From positions 434,001-498,000 of the forward strand of contig CBDCAU010000007.1 of assembly GCA_965214115.1 (NCBI GenBank): 64,000 nucleotides of DNA. The letters are read 5' to 3'. Within the stretch, counting starts at the first letter, position 1. The number at the start of each line of letters is the position of its first letter. Positions 1 to 8,161 of this stretch are shown piece by piece. This DNA comes from Owenweeksia sp965214115. Its GTDB lineage: Bacteria; Bacteroidota; Bacteroidia; Flavobacteriales; Schleiferiaceae. The notes beneath the pieces are model-generated. The model was not told where the DNA came from. It made no database searches and saw nothing but the letters and a program-made list of their open reading frames with translations. A program made the translations under genes and the position numbers.

Positions 1-966
1 ACGATGGTCATCGGCAGCTATTTTGGCGAGTGGGGGAGTGCGCCGTATTTTGCTGCCGTACTGGTGTTTACGGCGCTTACTTTAGCTTATACTTTAAAAG
101 GCGGGTTACGCTCCTCGCTCTTTACCGACGCCATCCAAATGGTGCTTTTCGGCGTGATTCTCTTCGTGATTTTGGGGATTTTGATACCGAAAACCGAGGG
201 CGGATTTTCCGCGATGGCCACCAGCGGAAGTTGGGATGCCGAGTGCGGAATCAACTTGGTGTGGGTGGTGCTGTTGCAGATTTTCAGCTACCCATTTCAC
301 GACCCCGTGATGACCGACCGCGCGTTCATTTCCGACCCCAAGACCACGCGCCGCGCCTTTATCCTCGCCACTTTCGTGGGATTTGTTCTCATCACATTGT
401 TCAGCTTCGTGGGGATTTACGCGCAGGCGGAAAACCTCGCCGGCGACCAAGCGCCCGTCATCGTGAACCAGACGCTGGGCACGGGGATGATGCTGTTGAT
501 GAACACCATTATGATTACCTCGGCCAGCTCCACTTTGGACAGCACTTTCGCCTCCTTTTCCAAGCTGGCGGTGGTGGACTGGAAGCGGAACATCACCATT
601 TCCAACGGGCGGCTGGCGATGGTGGCGCTCACGATTATCGGGACGGTGCCGGTGTTTTTCGGCCCCACCATTTTGTCGGCCACCACGCTCAGCGGCACGA
701 TGGTGATTGGCCTCGCGCCCGTATTTTTGTTTTGGAAAATGGAGGCGCCGCCGCTCTCGTTTTTGCTTTCCGTGGGTACGGGCATCGTGTTTGGGATTTT
801 GCTCGCGGCGGGTTGGTATCCCGCAAGTTGGGTGTTTTTCAGCGGGCCGTACGCGGAGTTGCTGAGCGCGAATTTGGTGGGGACGGGGGTGAGTTTGGTG
901 GGGTTTTTTTGGGGGATTTTAATTGTAAAAAGTTCGCGCAAATCAGAACTCCAAACGAACGGATAG
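1..966 (+). CDS. Sodium:solute symporter family transporter, C-terminal part
   Basis: The reading frame is already open at base 1, so the 5' end lies outside the window. About 321 residues are visible of a family that usually has 500-560. The protein is very hydrophobic, with about eight membrane segments (for example residues 14-32, 40-60, 115-140, 230-247, 255-275, 288-310 counted from the first ATG). The serine- and threonine-rich stretch ITSASSTLDSTFASFSK near residue 170 resembles the conserved Na+-site helix of the SSS (SLC5-like) family. It should import an organic solute with Na+; the substrate cannot be read from the sequence. The next gene, 90 bp downstream, has its own promoter. 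Confidence 0.8.
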   Translation, partial: TMVIGSYFGEWGSAPYFAAVLVFTALTLAYTLKGGLRSSLFTDAIQMVLFGVILFVILGILIPKTEGGFSAMATSGSWDAECGINLVWVVLLQIFSYPFHDPVMTDRAFISDPKTTRRAFILATFVGFVLITLFSFVGIYAQAENLAGDQAPVIVNQTLGTGMMLLMNTIMITSASSTLDSTFASFSKLAVVDWKRNITISNGRLAMVALTIIGTVPVFFGPTILSATTLSGTMVIGLAPVFLFWKMEAPPLSFLLSVGTGIVFGILLAAGWYPASWVFFSGPYAELLSANLVGTGVSLVGFFWGILIVKSSRKSELQTNG

Positions 967-994
967 AAAATTTCTCATTTTTTGAAGGTGGTAT

Positions 995-1024
995 TTTGAT
1001 AAGTGGTAGAAATACCTACTTTTG
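995..1024 (+). promoter_or_regulatory. Bacteroidota-type promoter for the LamG/T9SS gene
   Basis: TTTG at 995-998, an 18-base spacer, then TACTTTTG at 1017-1024. This matches the known Bacteroidota -33/-7 consensus (TTTG, about 19 bases, TAnnTTTG). It lies 31 bases before the ATG at 1056. Confidence 0.7.
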
Positions 1025-1055
1025 AACTCTTCTTAATTCTTAAAACCAATTCGAT

Positions 1056-2027
1056 ATGAACACAAGAACTACCCTTTCAATTGCTTTGGCATTTTGCTGC
1101 CAAATCCTTTTATCGCAAATCAATCTTAATCAAGGTCTCATTGCCGCTTATCCAATGGATGGAAGTTCGTTAGATACTGCGGGTGGGCATCACGGTACCA
1201 CGGTGGGAGGTGTTACTTTAGATTCCAATCGCTTCGGAGTTCCAAATAAGGCTTACTACTTCAATGGAACTACATCTGAAATTGAAGTGCTTCACGATCC
1301 TGTTTTTCAAGGGAGTTCCACAATGACTTTCTCTTGGGTCGTTTGGTTCAAGCCTGATACAACCAATGGGTATTTGGTGATTAAAAATTTAGATGTGCTT
1401 TATAAAGATTGGGGGATGAGCTTTGGCAATGGACATCTATATCTCACAGTTGAAAATGGAGGCAGTGCTTTCACATTTAGTTGTTCGGAAGATACTCCTT
1501 CCGTTAATGTTGGGCAATGGAATTTTGCTGTAGTAACGGTGGATGCTGCGGCTAATACCATAGAAATTTGGAACAACAATCAGAAAACCAAATCTTGTTT
1601 TAATCTTCCTCAAAATAACATTGGGACTACCAATGCCAATGTGGAAATTGGAAGTGTGGGATATGCAAACCTATTTTATAAAGGCGCAATAGATTATGTT
1701 TTAATTTACAATCGAGTGATAACTCCGGCGGAAATTGGCTTCCTTCATAACTTGACTGGCGGTATCGGTTTGGAAAGTTTCACCAATACGCCATTTTCGC
1801 TTTATCCCAATCCCACCGAAGATTTCACCTTTTTAGATGGCGATGCAGAATCTTTAAAAGAATGCACTCTTTATGATTTATCGGGAAACCTGTTGAAAAA
1901 GCTGAATTTTGAGAATCAAAATGAAAATAATTGGAGAATTGATTTGAGACAATTTTCTGCGGGTACTTACATTTTGGAAACGGTTACTGAGCAAGGCACT
2001 TTTTCCAATGTTGTGGTGAAAAAATAG
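1056..2027 (+). CDS. Secreted LamG-like (concanavalin-fold) protein with T9SS sorting domain
   Basis: 323 residues. Residues 1-20 form a signal peptide. Residues about 28-235 look like a LamG/jelly-roll lectin-type domain (GLIAAYPMDGSSLDTAG start, later AIDYVLIYNRVITPAEI, typical of the domain end). Residues 245-323 are a T9SS type A sorting domain (SLYPNPTEDF, LYDLSGNLLKK, GTYILETVTEQG, final VVKK). It is expected to be exported by Sec, moved over the outer membrane by T9SS and attached or released at the surface, probably binding glycans. It is a single-gene unit with its own promoter and is more AT-rich than the symporter before it. Confidence 0.85.
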   Translation: MNTRTTLSIALAFCCQILLSQINLNQGLIAAYPMDGSSLDTAGGHHGTTVGGVTLDSNRFGVPNKAYYFNGTTSEIEVLHDPVFQGSSTMTFSWVVWFKPDTTNGYLVIKNLDVLYKDWGMSFGNGHLYLTVENGGSAFTFSCSEDTPSVNVGQWNFAVVTVDAAANTIEIWNNNQKTKSCFNLPQNNIGTTNANVEIGSVGYANLFYKGAIDYVLIYNRVITPAEIGFLHNLTGGIGLESFTNTPFSLYPNPTEDFTFLDGDAESLKECTLYDLSGNLLKKLNFENQNENNWRIDLRQFSAGTYILETVTEQGTFSNVVVKK

Positions 2028-2127
2028 AGAAGCACTTAAAATTTTTCAAAGCCACTGTCTGATATTTTTGGATGGGGGTTTTTTAATTCCGTTAATGCAT
2101 CCTGCAACTTCTAAAACAAAACATTCT

Positions 2128-2159
2128 TTTGTTCCAAAACCAAACAATCTTTATTTTTG
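2128..2159 (+). promoter_or_regulatory. Promoter for the Panacea-RelE operon
   Basis: TTTG at 2128-2131, 20 bases, then TATTTTTG at 2152-2159, a full match to TAnnTTTG. The ATG follows at 2177, so the leader is short. Antitoxins with a helix-turn-helix usually repress their own operon; an operator here is likely but not identified. Confidence 0.65.
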
Positions 2160-2176
2160 CCTGAAATTCCCACAGG

Positions 2177-2980
2177 ATGAAAACCGCATTTTCCACCCAA
2201 GAAATGGGTCGCCGCATCGCCAAAATCCGCAAGACCAAAAATTTCTCGCAAGAAGAACTTGCGCGGATGGTGGGGGTGAGCCGGCCGTCGCTGGCGCAAA
2301 TCGAACAGGGCAACCGCAAGATTTCCGCCACTGAATTGCTCAATTTTTCGCTGAATTTAGATTTTTCCTTGGACGGTTTTTTTGCTGCCACTTTTGATAC
2401 GAAAAAATGGGGAGATTCGTCTCAAAATAAATCCGAGAAAATCATTGAAGAAAGAAATCCAAATCCTGAATTTTATCCTGAAAAATTTGAGAATTTGCTA
2501 TTGTATGTTTTGGAAAATTGCGCCGGAAAAGTAAATGTCAATGAATCAATGATTCAGCTACTTTTTTACTTTGCAGATTTCAATTATTATGAAAAAAATG
2601 AGACGCATTGGAGCGGCCTTAATTATATCAAACTAAAAACCGGCCCCCGCCCCGAAAACTGGGACGCGGCCGTGGCCCATACGCTGGAAAACGGCCAATT
2701 GAAACGGGTGAAATTTCCGCAAAATGGCGGGCCGCACCAGCGGCTTCTGCCGATGCAAAAACCGGATTTGACCCACCTGAAAGCCAGCGAAGTGGAAACG
2801 GCCGACCAAGTGCTGAGCCAGCTTTCGGATTACTCGGCGGCGGCGCTGGCCGGCTACGCGCGCGGCGATTTGCCTTGGCAAGCCACCGAGGACGGGCAGC
2901 CCATCGACTACGAACTGGCCTTTTACCGCGAGCCGCCCTATTCCGCGCGGCGGTACGAAACCGTGGAAAATGATTTTTGA
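2177..2980 (+). CDS. HTH-Panacea (DUF4065) antitoxin
   Basis: 267 residues. Residues 9-60 are a Cro/C1-type helix-turn-helix (KIRKTKNFSQEELARMVGVS, then LAQIEQGNRKIS). Residues about 100-250 match the Panacea domain (formerly DUF4065, SocA-like): LLYVLENCAGKVNVNESMIQ, FADFNYYEK, YIKLKTGPRPENWD. Panacea is known as an antitoxin domain that pairs with many unrelated toxins. The downstream RelE-like gene overlaps it by 11 bp, so the two are translationally coupled. The protein should bind the toxin through Panacea and the operon DNA through the HTH. The second half of the gene is markedly more GC-rich than the first. Confidence 0.85.
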   Translation: MKTAFSTQEMGRRIAKIRKTKNFSQEELARMVGVSRPSLAQIEQGNRKISATELLNFSLNLDFSLDGFFAATFDTKKWGDSSQNKSEKIIEERNPNPEFYPEKFENLLLYVLENCAGKVNVNESMIQLLFYFADFNYYEKNETHWSGLNYIKLKTGPRPENWDAAVAHTLENGQLKRVKFPQNGGPHQRLLPMQKPDLTHLKASEVETADQVLSQLSDYSAAALAGYARGDLPWQATEDGQPIDYELAFYREPPYSARRYETVENDF

Positions 2981-3326
2981 AGAACTGCCGGAATTTCGCA
3001 AGGATTTAAAGAAACTCTCCAAAAAATACCGCTCGCTGCCGGACGATTTGGAAGTGCTGAAAAAAGTGCTGAAATTGAAACCCGACCAGCGCCCGCCATT
3101 CAGTTTCCGCATCGAAGGATTAGGTATCGAAAGCTGCATCATCAAAGTAAAGAAAATCGCCTGCAAAAGTTTGAAAGGCAAAGGCGTGAATTCGGGTTTG
3201 CGGTTGGTGTATGCTTTTTATGAAAATAAAATGATAGAAAATCAGAAAATAATTTTCATTGAATTGTATCATAAAAATGACAAGGAAAATGAAGATAGAG
3301 AAAGGATTTTCAGGTATTTTGATTAG
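2970..3326 (+). CDS. RelE/ParE-fold toxin paired with Panacea antitoxin
   Basis: 118 residues. The pattern is that of small RelE/ParE-superfamily toxins: FRKDLKKLSKKYRSL at the start (helix), FRIEGLGIESCIIKVKKIAC in the middle, then SGLRLVYAFYENK and IIFIELYHKNDK as the central strands. It overlaps the antitoxin by 11 bp. RelE-type proteins act on translating mRNA, ParE-type on gyrase; the sequence does not decide which. The antitoxin-first order agrees with known Panacea pairs. Confidence 0.75.
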   Translation: MIFEELPEFRKDLKKLSKKYRSLPDDLEVLKKVLKLKPDQRPPFSFRIEGLGIESCIIKVKKIACKSLKGKGVNSGLRLVYAFYENKMIENQKIIFIELYHKNDKENEDRERIFRYFD

Positions 3327-3361
3327 ATTAAAATAAATGATAATTTTTCATCACCAAGTCG

Positions 3362-3558
3362 TGCCGTGCCTTTAGCACTCGGTTAGCGCTCAATCTCAAA
3401 ACCCCAGACTAACGTCTGGGGCTATCAATATGGCGTCCCTTTTGGACTTTACCGTGTTTGTAGTGCTAACGGCACGACATATTGATAGCCCCAATCGTAA
3501 GATTGGGGTGTCATTAGACGACAGCGTGGCAAGAGTGCCAAAGGCACGGTATAAAACT
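3362..3558. repeat. About 200-bp palindromic element with nested hairpins
   Basis: The outer arms CCGTGCCTTTAGCACTC (3364-3380) and the complement of GAGTGCCAAAGGCACGG pair with one mismatch. Inside, GCTATCAATATG (3421-3432) pairs perfectly with CATATTGATAGC (3478-3489). Two 8-bp stems flank these: CCCCAGAC/GTCTGGGG (3402-3421, loop TAAC) and CCCCAATC/GATTGGGG (3489-3508, loop GTAA). The centre holds GTGC-TAACG-GCAC. It lies between the TA operon and the gene at 3567. It could be a REP/MITE-type mobile repeat or a structured RNA. Confidence 0.8.
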
Positions 3559-3566
3559 TTAAAAGT

Positions 3567-4160
3567 ATGAACCCAATTATTATATTTATTATTTCTGCCT
3601 TTTTTAGCCTTTCATCTTTTGCACAATGCCAAGTTTTGTCGGATGCTGAGCTGATTGAACTTTTTCTGGAAATTTCCGAAACCGACCAATCGCACCTTGA
3701 AGAACCAGAAGTAAGACACCGAATATTTGAAAAGAACTTTGACACGATTATACAAGTGTTTGAATGTCAAGGTTATCCGCAACTCAAAACAAAACCGAAA
3801 CGAAAAAAACATCGCTATGCGATTGATAATGCGATGAATGCTACCATTTTTCACATTATGCAAAGCTCGCCGGACAAGATGCTCAATGATTCCGTTGTTG
3901 CGCTTTTCAAAAAGGAAATCGACCATCCGCGATTCAAATACTTATTGGACTATTCGCTGAAATATTTTCTTCTTCCGAACAAAAGCAACCAACTGACCGA
4001 AATGCAGTATGAAAAATACCTACACGCTATAAAGGAGTGGGAATTAGACTCTTGTTTCGCAGACGTTTATAATGCGATGCTGAATACAGATAATCAAGCT
4101 TGGAAAAAACTTGCCCCCTCGTTCGCGGACTGCGGTATGGCACGCTCAGATTTGCGCTAA
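3567..4160 (+). CDS. Secreted hypothetical protein
   Basis: 197 residues, family not recognised. Residues 1-19 form a signal peptide ending at SFAQ, so a periplasmic or exported protein is expected. The rest is mostly helical and charged, with four cysteines (two near the N-terminus, two near the C-terminus) that could form disulfides, and a basic patch at residues 72-78 (KPKRKKH). There is no T9SS tail and no lipobox. It starts 9 bases after the palindromic element, and that neighbourhood suggests an acquired single-gene cargo. Confidence 0.6.
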   Translation: MNPIIIFIISAFFSLSSFAQCQVLSDAELIELFLEISETDQSHLEEPEVRHRIFEKNFDTIIQVFECQGYPQLKTKPKRKKHRYAIDNAMNATIFHIMQSSPDKMLNDSVVALFKKEIDHPRFKYLLDYSLKYFLLPNKSNQLTEMQYEKYLHAIKEWELDSCFADVYNAMLNTDNQAWKKLAPSFADCGMARSDLR

Positions 4161-4246
4161 AGCGCGAGAGGTTCGTTGGACTAATTTTACCGCCGCGCTA
4201 AAGCAACGGCGCAATACAAAGACACATTGAAAATTTTCAAAAGAAA

Positions 4247-5068
4247 TTGACAAAAAACCTCTCCAAAATCCCCCACCCAAAACTCCTCCTTTTCGGCGGC
4301 ACTTATTCCAACCTGCAAGCGCTGGAAAGCCTGATGGAATTTGCGGAAAATGAAAACATCCCGCCGGAAGCGGTCATCAACACCGGCGATGCCGTGGCCT
4401 ACTGCGCCCAGCCGGAGGAGGTGGTGGCGAAAATCCGCGAGTGGGGCATCCACAGCATCGCGGGCAACGTGGAAATCCAGCTCCGCGACGGCGGCACGGA
4501 CTGCGGCTGCAACTTTGAAGAGGGCGGCCGCTGCGCCGATTTTTCCAAAAACTGGTACGCCTTCCTGCAAATCCACATTTCCGAAAAGAGCATCGAATGG
4601 ATGCAAAGTTTGCCGAAACATCTGGCGTTTGAATTCGGCGGCCAAAAGTGCGCGGTGGTGCACGGCAGTTTTTTCGATGTGTCGGAATACGTGTACCGCA
4701 GCACGCCGTGGGAACGCAAGCAACGGAATTTTGAGGCCACCGGCGCGGACATCATCATCGCCGGCCACGCGGGGATTCCCTTTGCGCAGGCGGAAAATGG
4801 AAAGTTGTGGCTGAACGCCGGCGTCATCGGGATGCCTGCCAACGACGGCACGGAGCGGGTGTGGTGCGCCACTTTGGAAATCCAAAACGGCGAAGTGGTT
4901 CACCAGTTCCACGCCCTCGATTTCAATCGCGACTACACCCACGACTTGATGCTGCGCCAACACTTGCCGGACGCTTACGCGGAAACCTTGTATTCGGGAT
5001 TGTGGGACAACAATGAGATTTTGCCGGAGGAGGAGACGAAGGGGCAGGGGGAGGCGATTCGATTTTAG
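4247..5068 (+). CDS. Metallophosphoesterase family protein with altered active-site motifs
   Basis: 273 residues; TTG is the most plausible start. The calcineurin-like phosphoesterase frame is clear: NTGDAVAYCAQPEEVV (GD motif), SIAGNVE (GN motif), VVHGSFFDVSEYVY, IIAGHAGIPF and LNAGVIGMPANDG. Motif 1, usually SDxHGN, reads GGTYSN, and the usual GHTH reads GHAG, so several metal ligands are replaced. A related subfamily with GGPYSN and GHSG is known to me from other bacteria, so this is a subfamily trait and not decay of one gene. A cysteine cluster (DCGCNF, GGRC) at residues 85-97 may supply other ligands. Substrate unknown. Confidence 0.75.
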   Translation: MTKNLSKIPHPKLLLFGGTYSNLQALESLMEFAENENIPPEAVINTGDAVAYCAQPEEVVAKIREWGIHSIAGNVEIQLRDGGTDCGCNFEEGGRCADFSKNWYAFLQIHISEKSIEWMQSLPKHLAFEFGGQKCAVVHGSFFDVSEYVYRSTPWERKQRNFEATGADIIIAGHAGIPFAQAENGKLWLNAGVIGMPANDGTERVWCATLEIQNGEVVHQFHALDFNRDYTHDLMLRQHLPDAYAETLYSGLWDNNEILPEEETKGQGEAIRF

Positions 5069-5176
5069 ATTATTGCGATTTTGGATTTACGATTGAGAAA
5101 ATTTTTAAATCCTACACCCTAAACTCTAAATCCGAAACAAATTCAAAATTGGCAAAGACAAAAATTCAAAATCCCA

Positions 5177-5199
5177 CCGCGGGATTACCGCGGCTTTTT
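5177..5199 (+). terminator. Probable terminator after the metallophosphoesterase gene
   Basis: CCGCGG (5177-5182), loop GATTA, CCGCGG (5188-5193), then CTTTTT. The stem is short but fully GC. It sits in an AT-rich stretch resembling the dispersed intergenic repeats. Confidence 0.5.
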
Positions 5200-5252
5200 A
5201 GATTGTCAGCTTTAAAATTTATGGAAGGTTTGTGATAAATAGAAAGTTGCAA

Positions 5253-5324
5253 ATTACCCAATTACCCAATTACCCAATTACCCAATTACCCAATTACCCA
5301 ATTACCCAATTACCCAATTACCCA
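5253..5324. repeat. Nine perfect tandem copies of the 8-bp unit ATTACCCA
   Basis: The unit ATTACCCA is repeated nine times without error from 5253 to 5324. The array ends one base before the stop codon of the convergent lhgO gene (5326-5328). Such arrays change length by slippage; because it lies downstream of both neighbours it should not alter a reading frame. Confidence 0.95.
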
Positions 5325-5325
5325 A

Positions 5326-6522
5326 TCACAAAAACTCCAAAATCTCATCCGCAATAGCCAAGCAAGCCGTGGCGGCAGGGGAGGGGGCATTCAAAACGTG
5401 AATTGAATTTCCTTCTTTTTCGATTTTGAAATCATCGTACAATTCGCCGTTTTTCAAAAGGGCTTGCGCGCGCACTCCAGAGCGGGCGGGGATAATTTCA
5501 TCCATCTGTAAACTGGGCAGCATTTTTTGTAAGGCTCTCAAAAATTTCTTTTTGGAAAACGCCCGCCGATATTCGTCCATCCCTTTGCGGTAATGCTTTT
5601 TGAAAAGCCGCACCGTGCCGGGGAATGCCAGCGCCTCGTAAGTGTCTTTGGCCGAAAAGGCAGTTTTGGAATAACCTTCCCGCTTGAATGAAAAAACGGC
5701 GTTAGGGCCGCATTCCACCGAGCCGTTGGTCATCCTTGTAAAATGAACACCGAGAAACGGAAACGCAGGGTCGGGGACGGGGTAAATCAGGTTTTTTACT
5801 TTGAATTTTGCGGCTTCAGTCAGTTCGTAATAATCGCCACGGAAACCGACGATGGCTAAATCCGTGTCGCCGCCGTCTTTGCGCAGCATCCGGTCGGCTT
5901 GCAGGCCCGCGCAGAATATTTTTTGTTTGGCGTAAAAAATGCCTTCCGAAGTTTTCAGCCCGCTTTTTCCGTCCTCTTCAAAACTTTCCTGCACCGTGGT
6001 ATCCAAAAATAAATCGCTTCGCGAGTTGATTTCAAAGACTTCATCCACAAGGGTTTGGCAGAGTTGTTTGTAATCGATAATCCCCGCCATCGGCACGTGA
6101 ATCGCCTCAATTCCTTCCGCAAACGGCTCCAGTTCTTTTATCTTTTCAATACCGATTTTCTCGATGCCGCCGCCCAAATTTTCCAGTCCGCGCTGGTAGA
6201 TTTTCTCCAATCGCGGCAGCTCATTTTTCTCCGTGGCCAAGATGATTTTCCCGCAGATGTCGTGGTTCACCTTGTGCTTTTTGGCGAAAGCCACCAATTG
6301 CTTCCGCCCATCGCGGCAGTTTTGCGCTTTCAAGGAACCGGGTTTGTAATACACACCCGAATGGATGACGCCCGAATTGCGCCCCGTTTGATGCGCGGCC
6401 AGCCGATTTTCCTTCTCAAAAATCGCGACCGTCTTTTTCGGGAATTTCTGTTGGAATTTATAAGCCGTGGCCAGTCCCACCACGCCGCCGCCAATTACCG
6501 CCAAATCAAAATCTTGCGCCAA
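5326..6522 (-). CDS. lhgO: L-2-hydroxyglutarate oxidase/dehydrogenase
   Basis: 398 residues, the usual family length. The N-terminal FAD-binding motif VIGGGVVGLATAYKFQQ is followed by the family-typical stretch AAHQTGRNSGVIHSGVYYKP around residues 43-62, and the C-terminal part has ARSGVRAQAL. This DAO-fold flavoenzyme oxidises L-2-hydroxyglutarate to 2-oxoglutarate, removing a side product of central metabolism, usually passing electrons to the quinone pool. It stands alone on the minus strand; the DUF4160 gene diverges from it. Its 3' end abuts the 8-bp tandem repeat. Confidence 0.9.
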   Translation of the reverse strand: MAQDFDLAVIGGGVVGLATAYKFQQKFPKKTVAIFEKENRLAAHQTGRNSGVIHSGVYYKPGSLKAQNCRDGRKQLVAFAKKHKVNHDICGKIILATEKNELPRLEKIYQRGLENLGGGIEKIGIEKIKELEPFAEGIEAIHVPMAGIIDYKQLCQTLVDEVFEINSRSDLFLDTTVQESFEEDGKSGLKTSEGIFYAKQKIFCAGLQADRMLRKDGGDTDLAIVGFRGDYYELTEAAKFKVKNLIYPVPDPAFPFLGVHFTRMTNGSVECGPNAVFSFKREGYSKTAFSAKDTYEALAFPGTVRLFKKHYRKGMDEYRRAFSKKKFLRALQKMLPSLQMDEIIPARSGVRAQALLKNGELYDDFKIEKEGNSIHVLNAPSPAATACLAIADEILEFL

Positions 6523-6599
6523 GGGAAAAGAATTTTGCGCGAATTTAGATGAGAAAAACGGCTTTGAATATTTTTTGATGAATTTTGTAATTTTGAAGA

Positions 6600-6857
6600 A
6601 TGCCAGAAATAAGCCGCTTTTACGGAATTACGATTTATATGCTTTTTAGAGAGCATAACCCACCGCATTTTCACGCAAAATATCAGGGCTATGAAGTATC
6701 AATTACAATTGATGATGGAATTGTAAAGGGGGAAATGCCAAAAAGAGCGCTCAATTTAATATTTGATTGGCTGGAAATTCATAGAGAAGAATTGATGCAA
6801 AACTGGAATACTATTCAGGACACTGGCGAATTTTTAAAAATTGACCCTTTAAAATAA
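6600..6857 (+). CDS. DUF4160 domain protein
   Basis: 85 residues, full length for DUF4160. Recognised by PEISRFYGITIYMLFREHNP, then HFHAKYQGYEVSITIDDG and KGEMPKRALNLIFDW. The histidine cluster PPHFHAKY is the family hallmark. The start agrees with the conserved N-terminus. It is followed after 5 bp by a DUF2442 gene, a pair that often travels together and is usually regarded as TA-like. Biochemical role unknown. Confidence 0.8.
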   Translation: MPEISRFYGITIYMLFREHNPPHFHAKYQGYEVSITIDDGIVKGEMPKRALNLIFDWLEIHREELMQNWNTIQDTGEFLKIDPLK

Positions 6858-6862
6858 ATACA

Positions 6863-7144
6863 ATGCTAATTTTCATTGACGACGCGAAATACATCGAAGG
6901 TTATAAAATTGAACTATTTTTCAATAATGGGGAAAGAGGAGTGGCGGATTTAGAAGACACCATTGTTAATGACCACCGTAAGATTTTTGAGGCTCTTCGT
7001 GATGAAGAGTTTTTTAAAAAATTCAATCTAAAATTTAATACCTTGGGATGGCCAAATGAATTGGATTTGGCTCCAGAATATCTTTATGAATTAGCTGTAA
7101 AAAAGAAGGAACATTCAGTAATAATGGAAGAGTTTCGTGCTTAG
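6863..7144 (+). CDS. DUF2442 domain protein
   Basis: 93 residues matching DUF2442: a short beta-rich N-terminus (YIEGYKIELFFNNGERGVAD), a middle helix (ALRDEEFFKKFNLKFNTLGW) and the conserved end PNELDLAPEYLYELA. It forms a two-gene operon with DUF4160 (5-bp gap). One of the pair probably antagonises the other, but which one is toxic cannot be told from sequence. Confidence 0.8.
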   Translation: MLIFIDDAKYIEGYKIELFFNNGERGVADLEDTIVNDHRKIFEALRDEEFFKKFNLKFNTLGWPNELDLAPEYLYELAVKKKEHSVIMEEFRA

Positions 7145-7198
7145 CATTTTCACTCCAAACTCCTTACTCCCGACTTATTATTACTTATTCATTATTAC

Positions 7199-8161
7199 CT
7201 ATTCACTATCATTCCCTCGCAATTCCTTCGGCCTCACAATCGTAAACACCCGCGAAATGTTAAACCCAAAATGGATGTCGCCGTCCGCCCAACTGCCGGG
7301 CGTCTGCGCGATGACGTAAGGGTCGGCCACGCCGCGCGAATTGGTGAAAAACAACTGAAAAACGTGTCCGCCCGTCTCGATGTCCACGCCGATGGAAAGC
7401 ACGTTTTTAAAGTCTTCCATCTGATTGGTTTCGGTGTTCATCCGCTGGTAAGGGTTAAATTGGTGAATGTATTCCACCGACAGCGCCAGCGATTGTGTCA
7501 ATTTATAACGCCCGCCAACGCCGAGTGCAAAAAGGTCGTTGCTGTCGTCCGCCGAATCCACGATGTTGAAATGTACAACGGTCGGCACTAATTCCAATGA
7601 AAAATCGGGCGAAAATTTGCGTGCCAAAATCAACGAATGGGTATAGCTGAGCCGGTCGCTTTCGTTGCGCGGTAGCCCGTCTTCCGGCCAGCGTTCAAAG
7701 CGGTAATTTAAATTGTTATATCCCGTAAGCGAAAACGGAAAGTTCTGTGCACCAGACTTTTGCCGCAGGATTTTATATTTTACAAAGCCATCAAAACTGC
7801 GTGGAAAAGCCGATGCCTGCGCCACGCCCACGTTCAGCCAATCGGTAAACGAATAGTCCAATTGGAGACGGACTTCGGCATTATTCAATCCCAAAAAGTT
7901 GTAGAAAAAATCGTCTTGAAAAGAACCAAAACGGTGCAGAATCATATACTGCAAAACCCCCTTTCCGGGGATTTCGTTGGATTGCAGGTTGAAAATTTTC
8001 GTGCCTTTGAAAGTGGCGATGGTGTAGTCGATGGTTTCTTCTTGCTCGCCTTCCAGTTCGGCCAGCAAATCATCTTGCGCGGAAAGCGAAAGGGCAGAAA
8101 AAAAGAAAAGCCCGCCGAAGCAGGCTTTCTTGAAAAATGCTATTTTATTTGTCATAATCAA
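7199..8161 (-). CDS. DUF5777 outer-membrane beta-barrel protein
   Basis: 320 residues. The signal peptide ends near residue 28 (SALSLSAQ). The mature part has alternating amphipathic strands with many aromatic ends (LQYMILHRFGSFQDDFFYNF, VRLQLDYSFTDWLNVGV, YKLTQSLALSVEYIHQFNPY), as in the Bacteroidota DUF5777 family. It should be a small outer-membrane barrel. It is the last gene of a minus-strand operon with YceI and two cytochrome-like lipoproteins and overlaps the YceI gene by 17 bp, suggesting a joint role at the cell envelope. Confidence 0.75.
   Translation of the reverse strand: MIMTNKIAFFKKACFGGLFFFSALSLSAQDDLLAELEGEQEETIDYTIATFKGTKIFNLQSNEIPGKGVLQYMILHRFGSFQDDFFYNFLGLNNAEVRLQLDYSFTDWLNVGVAQASAFPRSFDGFVKYKILRQKSGAQNFPFSLTGYNNLNYRFERWPEDGLPRNESDRLSYTHSLILARKFSPDFSLELVPTVVHFNIVDSADDSNDLFALGVGGRYKLTQSLALSVEYIHQFNPYQRMNTETNQMEDFKNVLSIGVDIETGGHVFQLFFTNSRGVADPYVIAQTPGSWADGDIHFGFNISRVFTIVRPKELRGNDSE

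Noticed and set aside
4247..5068. Metallophosphoesterase as a decaying gene
   Set aside because: The altered motifs match a known subfamily and the frame is intact over 273 codons.
5253..5324. Tandem array considered as a CRISPR or telomere-like array
   Set aside because: The 8-bp units follow each other without spacers, and there are no cas genes near it; nothing suggests a linear replicon end.
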